DNA of 13,688 bases. It comes from an uncultured Beijerinckiaceae bacterium. Its GTDB lineage: Bacteria; Pseudomonadota; Alphaproteobacteria; Rhizobiales; Beijerinckiaceae. Position 1 is the stretch's first letter. Every line of letters starts with the position of its first letter. The DNA is taken from positions 1-13,688 of the forward strand of contig CALMGA010000150.1 of NCBI GenBank assembly GCA_937863205.1, in the 5' to 3' direction. Under the pieces are notes generated by a model. It made no database searches. It worked only from the letters and a program-made list of their open reading frames with translations, and had not been told where the DNA came from. The translations under genes and the position numbers were made by a program. Of the stretch, positions 7,799 to 13,688 are shown piece by piece.

Positions 7799-8740
7799 TC
7801 ACTGGTTGCGCAGCGAGCGGATGTAGGCGGTGAGGTCGAGGAGCTGGTCGTCGCTGACCTGTCCGGCGAAGCTCGGCATGATGTTCTCATAGCCGGCGAC
7901 GATTTCGCGGGAGGGCATCAGGATCGAGTCGCGGATGTAGGCGTCGTCGACAAGGCGAGATGTGCCGTCTGCAAAATGTACCTGCTGGCCGTAGATGCCC
8001 TGCAACGGGGGCGCGTGGACGCGCGAGCCGGCGTGGCAGCCCGAGCAGCCGAGCGAACGGAACAGCACCTCGCCGCGCTTGGCGATGCTGTCGCCGCTTT
8101 GCCCTCCCATGGGCTGGGCGGCGGTCCATTTGGCGTAGTCGTCGCGGGTCATGGCGACGACTACGCCGACCATGCGCGAGTGCTCGACCCCGCAGAGCTG
8201 GGTGCACAGCAGGTGGTACGTGCCCGGCTTGCTCGCGGTGAACCAGGTCTGCGTCAAGCGGCCCGGCAGCACGTCCTGCTTGATGCGGAACTCCGGCACG
8301 AAGAACGAGTGAATCACGTCCTCCGAGGTCATCAGCAGCGTCACCGGCTCGTTGATCGGCACATGCAGGGCGTTGATCTCGCGGGCGCCGTTGGGGTGCT
8401 GCGTCTTCCACATCCATTGCTTGGCGACGACGTGGATCTGCAGCGCGCCCTTGGCCGGGATCAGGCTGCCGAGGTTGGCCGAGGCCGTCCACCAGCCCAG
8501 GAACAGGAACAGGAACAGCGTCGCGGCCGTCCAGCCGATCTCGAAGTCGCGCGACACCCAGCGCGGAAGCTCGCCGCGCTTGGCCTTGGAGCCGTTGCGA
8601 TAGCGGAACGAGAAGGTGCCGATCAGGCCGAAGACGAGGAGAAGGATCAGGGCGGTGACGACCACCAGCCCGAAGAAGATCCGGTCGGTCGTCACGGCCT
8701 GGGTCGAGGCTTCCGTCGGGAAGATCGGCAGGCTGCCCAT
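7799..8740 (-). CDS. ctaC: Cytochrome c oxidase subunit II with fused cytochrome c
   Basis: This 313-aa protein has three parts. Two TM helices lie at about 20-46 and 69-88. A periplasmic cupredoxin CuA domain (about 100-200) follows, then a C-terminal class I cytochrome c (about 218-313). CuA ligands are His144 (DVIHSFFVP), Cys179 and Cys183 (CTQLCG), His187 and Met190. The position usually Glu, a backbone ligand, is Gln181. Heme c binds at C232-S-G-C-H236, with Met288 (IMPSFAG) as the likely sixth ligand. The fused cytochrome makes this a caa3 oxidase that can take electrons directly from a cytochrome-bearing partner, here presumably ACIII. No lipoprotein signal is seen at the N-terminus. 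ATG at 8740 is preceded by GAGGA. The gene follows the 148-aa ORF after 25 bp. Confidence 0.95.
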   Translation of the reverse strand: MGSLPIFPTEASTQAVTTDRIFFGLVVVTALILLLVFGLIGTFSFRYRNGSKAKRGELPRWVSRDFEIGWTAATLFLFLFLGWWTASANLGSLIPAKGALQIHVVAKQWMWKTQHPNGAREINALHVPINEPVTLLMTSEDVIHSFFVPEFRIKQDVLPGRLTQTWFTASKPGTYHLLCTQLCGVEHSRMVGVVVAMTRDDYAKWTAAQPMGGQSGDSIAKRGEVLFRSLGCSGCHAGSRVHAPPLQGIYGQQVHFADGTSRLVDDAYIRDSILMPSREIVAGYENIMPSFAGQVSDDQLLDLTAYIRSLRNQ

Positions 8741-8765
8741 CAGGTCCTCGGCCGGTGGGAGGTGG

Positions 8766-9212
8766 TCACGGATGCAATCCGTAGGGCGAAACGCGCGGGA
8801 AGGCAGACTGACGCGCCCAGCCGTCTGCCGGCGTCGGCGGCGTCTTCGCCGGTGCCGCTTCCAGTGGATCGTAGGCCGAGGCGCCGCGTGCGGCTATGTA
8901 GGCCATCGCCCGGTCGATCGGCACATGGAGGAGTTTCTTGTCTCCATCGACCCAGGCGTAACCTTGGAGCTGTTTGTCCTGGCCGGCGCGGAAGTTCGTG
9001 TAGTCCTGCTGCGGATTGGGCTGCAACTCCGGGCCGGGGAACGGGCGCATCGGCTCCGTGATGCGCGCTTGGCGGATCTCGGTGCGGAAGAAGACGCCGA
9101 GAATAATCATCAGCACGGCGGTGAACACGAGAAAGCCGGCGACGAAGGCGAGGATGCGGCGGGTGCGGACGCCGACGGACTCGTGAGGCAGCTTCGTCGC
9201 CTCAAACGCCAT
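8766..9212 (-). CDS. Single-TM protein between ACIII and caa3 genes
   Basis: This 148-aa protein has a short cytoplasmic N-terminus, one TM helix (about 20-42), and a periplasmic part ending in a Pro-rich tail. The soluble part contains PELQPNPQQDYTNFRAGQDK, then LQGYAWVD and LHVPIDRAMAYIAARG. From memory, this pattern (proline-led Leu-Gln, Gly/Ala-Trp-Val/Ile-Asp, then a I/VPI-x-x-A-M helix) recurs in small proteins next to caa3/SCO gene clusters, without a defined function. There are no Cys, heme or copper motifs. Its start overlaps actF by 11 bp and has a strong GGGAGGT 6 nt upstream. It is therefore co-translated with the complexes and may be an accessory, linking or assembly subunit (inference). 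Confidence 0.8.
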   Translation of the reverse strand: MAFEATKLPHESVGVRTRRILAFVAGFLVFTAVLMIILGVFFRTEIRQARITEPMRPFPGPELQPNPQQDYTNFRAGQDKQLQGYAWVDGDKKLLHVPIDRAMAYIAARGASAYDPLEAAPAKTPPTPADGWARQSAFPRVSPYGLHP

Positions 9213-10245
9213 CGGCGACCTCCCGAGCGGGCGCGGCCGGCGCGTCGGTTTGCCGGCCGAAGCCGATGAGAAGCGCCGCCAGCCCCAGCGCGGCGAGGGG
9301 CCCGGTGAGCACGGCCCAGCCGCCGGTCGCCGGTGCCACGAGCCAGACCATCTCGACCAGCACGCCGGCGAGCGCGGCGCCGGCGACGAGCTTCAGCGGT
9401 CGCGCCCTGCGGCGCACGGCGGAGAACAGCAGCGCCGCCAGCGGCGCGACCGAGCCGCCGAGCACGCCCGCGACCTCCAGCCCTTGCCACCCGTGCGCGC
9501 TGCGGCGCAGCCACCACTCGGCCTGGTGCGGTTGGTCGCCATACCAGTGCACGACCATCGTCATCAGCACGAGGTAGCTTTCGCCGAGGACCGTCGCGAG
9601 AAGCAGCGAGCCCAGATCATTCCATAGGCCCTCGTCGTCGGTCGGCGGCGTCACCAGGATCGTCCAGGCGAAGGCGGCAACGAACTCCCCGACGATGATC
9701 TGCGCGCCGAAGGCCGAGGAGGTGAAGCGCGGTTCCACCGACTGCAGCCAATCCACGGCGACGAGGTCGAGGCCGACCGCGTACCAGACGAGCCCGATGC
9801 CGGCGGCGAGCCGGCCCAAGGCCCCTCGCGCGTCGAGCCCGGCGAACAGCGACAGGCCGCCGAGGAGCACCAGCCCGCGCACGGCGAAGAAGGCGAGGTT
9901 GAGGTAGCGCGCGGCGACCCCCGGCCCCGCGCTGCCCGGCTGCGTCACCCAGGGATAGACGAACGGGGCGGCGGCGACGAGCAGGAGGAAGGCCGGCAGG
10001 AGCAGCGGCGTCGCCGCGGCGGCCGCGGCCAGCGCCGGGCGCCCCTCGTCACCCCAACGGCCGCCGGTGAGGGCGTGGATGAGGAGCAGCGCCAGCGCCC
10101 CCAGCACCACGGCGGCGACCGTCGTGAAACCGACGAGCCAGCCGGCCGCCGCCGCGCCGGGCGCGAAGAATGCGAGCGCGGCGAGGATCAGCAAGACGGC
10201 GAGGCTTGTCGCGCGCAGGGCGTTGCGCGTCGGCACGGCGGTCAC
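9202..10245 (-). CDS. actF: Alternative Complex III membrane subunit ActF
   Basis: This 347-aa polytopic membrane protein is ActF, the smaller relative of ActC that lacks the first helices of the NrfD fold's quinone pocket and has a structural and possibly proton-conducting role. Family-like features are AVDWLQSVEPRFTSSAFGAQ (about 164-182, matching the usual DW-x-S-LEP-x-x-ST-x-FG region), GEFVAAFAW, and LWNDLGSLLLATVLGESYL followed by HWYGDQPHQAEWW. About nine or ten TM segments are predicted. The start is the GTG at 10245 in a GTGA overlap with the actE stop. The frame is open further upstream across actE, but only as a shadow. The Ala/Leu-rich sequence is poorly conserved, so identification relies on these motifs plus operon position. 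Confidence 0.88.
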   Translation of the reverse strand: MTAVPTRNALRATSLAVLLILAALAFFAPGAAAAGWLVGFTTVAAVVLGALALLLIHALTGGRWGDEGRPALAAAAAATPLLLPAFLLLVAAAPFVYPWVTQPGSAGPGVAARYLNLAFFAVRGLVLLGGLSLFAGLDARGALGRLAAGIGLVWYAVGLDLVAVDWLQSVEPRFTSSAFGAQIIVGEFVAAFAWTILVTPPTDDEGLWNDLGSLLLATVLGESYLVLMTMVVHWYGDQPHQAEWWLRRSAHGWQGLEVAGVLGGSVAPLAALLFSAVRRRARPLKLVAGAALAGVLVEMVWLVAPATGGWAVLTGPLAALGLAALLIGFGRQTDAPAAPAREVADGV

Positions 10246-10769
10246 GGGCGCTTCTCCCCGGCGGCGAGGATGCGATCGGCCGGCACCGCCGCCGCCACCT
10301 GGAGGGCGCGGATGTAGGCGATGATGGCCCAGCGATCGCCAGGCTCGACGCGCGCGGCGTAGCCGTACATCACGCCCCAGCCGTTGGTGATGACGTCGAA
10401 CAGATGCGCGGCGTCGGCGGCGCGCAGGCGCGGGCTGGCGTAGTCCGGCGGCGGCGGGAAGCCGCGCTGCACGATCATGCCGTCGCCGTGGCCGCCGTAG
10501 CCGTGACACGGCGTGCAGTAGATGTCGAAGCGCTCCTGGCCGCGCTGGAGCAGCGCCGGCGTCACCGGCGGCGGCACCGCCACCGCATGGTCGCGGTCGA
10601 GGTCGGTGAGCGCCACCGTGCCCTCGGGGAGCGGGCGCGCGGAGGTGCCGTCGGCCCATACGACCGAGGGTGTCAGCGGCTTGTTCTTCGGCTGCACGGT
10701 CATGGAGTCGTCGTCGCAGCCGGCGAGCAGCAGCGCCACCACGGGAAGCGTTCGGCACAGGCTCCTCAC
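10242..10769 (-). CDS. actE: Alternative Complex III monoheme cytochrome c lipoprotein ActE
   Basis: This 175-aa protein begins with a lipoprotein signal (VVALLLAGC, lipobox LAGC with Cys18). It has one c-type heme site, C85-T-P-C-H89 in YCTPCHGYGGHGDG. A C-terminal helix, DRWAIIAYIRALQ, is typical of ActE-type cytochromes. The Met in NGWGVMYGY is the probable sixth heme ligand. Anchored to the membrane on the periplasmic side, it receives electrons from ActB through ActA and passes them to the oxidase or a soluble cytochrome. The start is the GTG at 10769 (GTGA overlap with actD); the resulting signal peptide length fits. It is followed by actF through another GTGA overlap. Confidence 0.93.
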   Translation of the reverse strand: MRSLCRTLPVVALLLAGCDDDSMTVQPKNKPLTPSVVWADGTSARPLPEGTVALTDLDRDHAVAVPPPVTPALLQRGQERFDIYCTPCHGYGGHGDGMIVQRGFPPPPDYASPRLRAADAAHLFDVITNGWGVMYGYAARVEPGDRWAIIAYIRALQVAAAVPADRILAAGEKRP

Positions 10770-11290
10770 GCGCCCGTCTCCGTGACGCGCAGGGCGCCGG
10801 CCGCGACGAGCAGGGCATGGAGCTTCGACAGCGCTTCGTCGCCGGGATGCTCGAACAGGAGAAAGAAGCGGTCCTGCGACGCGCGCTCGAAACCAGGGGC
10901 GTCGAACAGCGGGTGGTGAAGGCGCGGCAGGCCGCACTGCACACACATCGCGACGAAGCCGGCGATCCCGGCGGCGAGCACGCCGACCTCGAAGGGCACC
11001 AGGCCGAACACCTGCCAGGAGAAGAAGGGCCGCCCGCCCTCGTCGAAGGGATAGGCCGAGACGGCCGACCAAGCCTCCAGCGCGAACATCGCGGCGGCGG
11101 TGCCGAAGCCGGCGAGCGCCATCAAGAGGCGCAGGCTGAAGCTCGGGCTCTCGGTGCCGAGGATCTCGCCGACGTCTTGGAGGGGATAGGGCGTCAGGAC
11201 GTCGACGGCCCGGAAGCCCTCGTCGCGCGCCCGGGTCGAGCCGTGTACGAGGGCGTCGGCGGTGTCGAACTCGACGACGAGGCCCGTCAT
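10766..11290 (-). CDS. actD: Alternative Complex III membrane subunit ActD
   Basis: This 174-aa protein has two TM helices (about 51-73 and 96-120) framed by soluble ends. Family markers are VEFDTADALVHGSTRARDEGF, a regulatory-looking alpha/beta start, then VLTPYPLQDV, YPFDEGGRPFFSW between the helices, and LPRLHHPLFDAPGF followed by FFLLFE after the second helix. ActD has no cofactor and supports the ActB/ActC/ActF assembly. The start ATG at 11290 overlaps the actC stop (ATGA). The stop overlaps actE (GTGA). Confidence 0.92.
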   Translation of the reverse strand: MTGLVVEFDTADALVHGSTRARDEGFRAVDVLTPYPLQDVGEILGTESPSFSLRLLMALAGFGTAAAMFALEAWSAVSAYPFDEGGRPFFSWQVFGLVPFEVGVLAAGIAGFVAMCVQCGLPRLHHPLFDAPGFERASQDRFFLLFEHPGDEALSKLHALLVAAGALRVTETGA

Positions 11291-12662
11291 GCCGCCGCCT
11301 TTGCCCGGCTTTTCACCTTTTCCTCGGCGGCGAGTTCGCGCACCTCGAACATGGAGATCACGGGGAAGAGCCGCGCGAACAGGAGGAACATGAAAACGAA
11401 GAGGCCGAGCGGGCCGATCAGGAAGGCCCAGTCGGTCAGCGAGGGATGGAAGTGGTGACGCATGCTGGGCAGGTGCGTGTCGCCCAGCGTATTCCAGATG
11501 ATCAGGATGCGCTCCAGCCACATGCCGATGTTGATGCCGATCGACACGGCGATGATGACGGCGAGGTTGCGCCGCACCGCTTTGGACCAGAAGAGCTGCG
11601 GCAACACCACGTTGAACAGCAGCAGCAGCCAGTACAGCACGGCGTAGTGCCCGGTGAACTCGAAGGCGATGACGCTTCGTTCGGGATGCTCGCCGCCGTA
11701 CCAGGCCGAGAACCACTCGGTGGCGTAGGAGAGCCCCATGACGAGCGAGGCCATGAGCATGATCAGCGCCATCGCGTCGAAATGCTTGGCGGTGACATAA
11801 TCTTCAAGCCGCAGGCCCCAGCGGATCAGGGCGGCGAGCACGGCCACCATGGCGAAGCCGGAATACATGGCGCCGACCACGAAATAGGGCGGGAAGATCG
11901 GCTCCTGCCAGCCGGGCATCAGGCTCGCCGCGAAATCGAGTCCGACGATGGAATGGACGGAGCACACCAGCGGCACGGCGAGCGCGGCCATGGTGATCTG
12001 CAGGACGCGGTGGACGCGCCAGTGATGCGCCGAGCCGCGCCAGCCCAAAGCGATCGCCCCGAAGAACAGCCGCTGCGGCCTGGTCGTCGCGCGGTCGCGC
12101 AGGGTGGCGGCGTCGGGGATCAGCCCGAGGTACCAGAACAGGACGGAGAACAGGAGGTAGCTGACGATGGCCCAGAAATCCCACACCAGCGCCGAGCGCC
12201 ACTGCGGCCATAGCGTCATGGTGTTGGGATAGGGCGCCAGCCAGAAGAAGTACTGCGGGCGCCCGAGGTGGATGATCGGGAAGATGCCGGCGATCGACAC
12301 GGAGAACAGCGTCATCGCCTCGGCGAAGCGGTTGATGGACGCGCGCCACGGCTGCCGGGTGATGAGAAGCAGCGAGGAGATCAGCGTGCCGGCGTTACCG
12401 ATGCCGATCCACCACACGTAGTTGGCGATGGCGAAGCCCCACACGTTGGTGGTGTTGATGCCCCACAAACCGACGCCGCCGGTGAACAGCGCGACCAGCC
12501 CGGCCACGGTGACGGCGATGAAGGGCAGAGTGAGGCCGAGCGCGATCCACCAGCGCCGCCAGTCCCGCCCGTCGGTGAGCGGCGCGCTGATCGCTTGCGT
12601 GATCGCGGCGTCCGTCACCGCCGGCGGCAGCAGGCGAAGCTCGTCGGGCGCGAGGGCGAGGC

Positions 12663-12666
<4 letters not shown>
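11287..12666 (-). CDS. actC: Alternative Complex III quinol-binding subunit ActC (NrfD family)
   Basis: This 459-aa protein has about ten TM helices and is of the NrfD/PsrC family. It forms the quinol site next to the ActB iron-sulfur domain. Characteristic segments are WWIGIGNAGTLISS, IIHLGRPQYFFWLAPYPN (His133), WPQWRSALVWDFWA (Asp163), HHWRVHRVLQITMAALAVPL, and GLDFAASLMPGWQEPIFPPYFVVGAM given in two parts: GLDFAASLMPGW and PIFPPYFVVGAM. His133 and Asp163 are candidates for quinol proton transfer by analogy with ActC structures. The hydrophilic N-terminal 35 residues lie on the cytoplasmic side. The start ATG at 12666 overlaps the actB stop (ATGA). The C-terminus is Lys/Ala-rich and overlaps actD. 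Confidence 0.95.

Positions 12667-13688
<1,022 letters not shown>

Noticed and set aside
10246..10944. Long N-terminal extension of actF
   Set aside because: It overlaps actE entirely and translates to low-complexity Arg/Ala sequence; the GTG at 10245 forms the usual 4-bp overlap.

Overview
This is high-GC DNA from a proteobacterium, most likely an alphaproteobacterium of the Hyphomicrobiales (Rhizobiales) type. The evidence is an MbfA-type membrane ferritin behind an Irr-like palindrome and a Rhizobiales-style IS66 TnpC. This placement is inference from gene content; no rRNA or other phylogenetic marker is present.

Layout. (1) Positions 1-1681 are decayed mobile DNA on the minus strand. An IS66 TnpC pseudogene carries frameshifts, a nonsense codon, an internal deletion and a 15-bp tandem repeat. 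It abuts a fragment of a PAS/GAF sensor kinase. (2) Positions 1758-4733 are a plus-strand metal-handling block. It holds an NRAMP-superfamily transporter with altered signature motifs, about 520 bp with no recognisable gene, mbfA (ferritin-like domain plus VIT1/CCC1 iron exporter), and a small unknown ORF overlapping the mbfA stop by one base. Both metal genes have a palindrome near the start that could bind a Fur-family regulator. (3) Positions 4734-5135 are a convergent intergenic region with two candidate hairpins. (4) From 5136 through the right edge runs one tightly packed minus-strand operon. In transcription order it is actB (5' end outside the window), actC, actD, actE, actF, a 148-aa single-TM protein, ctaC, ctaD, ctaE and ctaF.

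How the genes work together. ActB-F are the iron-sulfur, quinol-side membrane and cytochrome c subunits of Alternative Complex III (ACIII), a quinol:cytochrome c/oxidase oxidoreductase that replaces the bc1 complex. The cta genes encode a caa3-type cytochrome c oxidase whose subunit II carries a fused cytochrome c and whose subunit I has the YSHP signature of A2-type oxidases. Six of the nine gene junctions are 4-bp ATGA/GTGA overlaps, so translation is probably coupled. Electrons would pass quinol -> ActB/ActC -> cytochromes c (ActE and the unseen ActA) -> CtaC cytochrome c -> CuA -> heme a/a3-CuB, plausibly inside a supercomplex. The system itself is described in Rhodothermus and Flavobacterium. 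The least understood parts here are the 148-aa protein wedged between the two complexes, the divergent NRAMP protein and the small ORF after mbfA.
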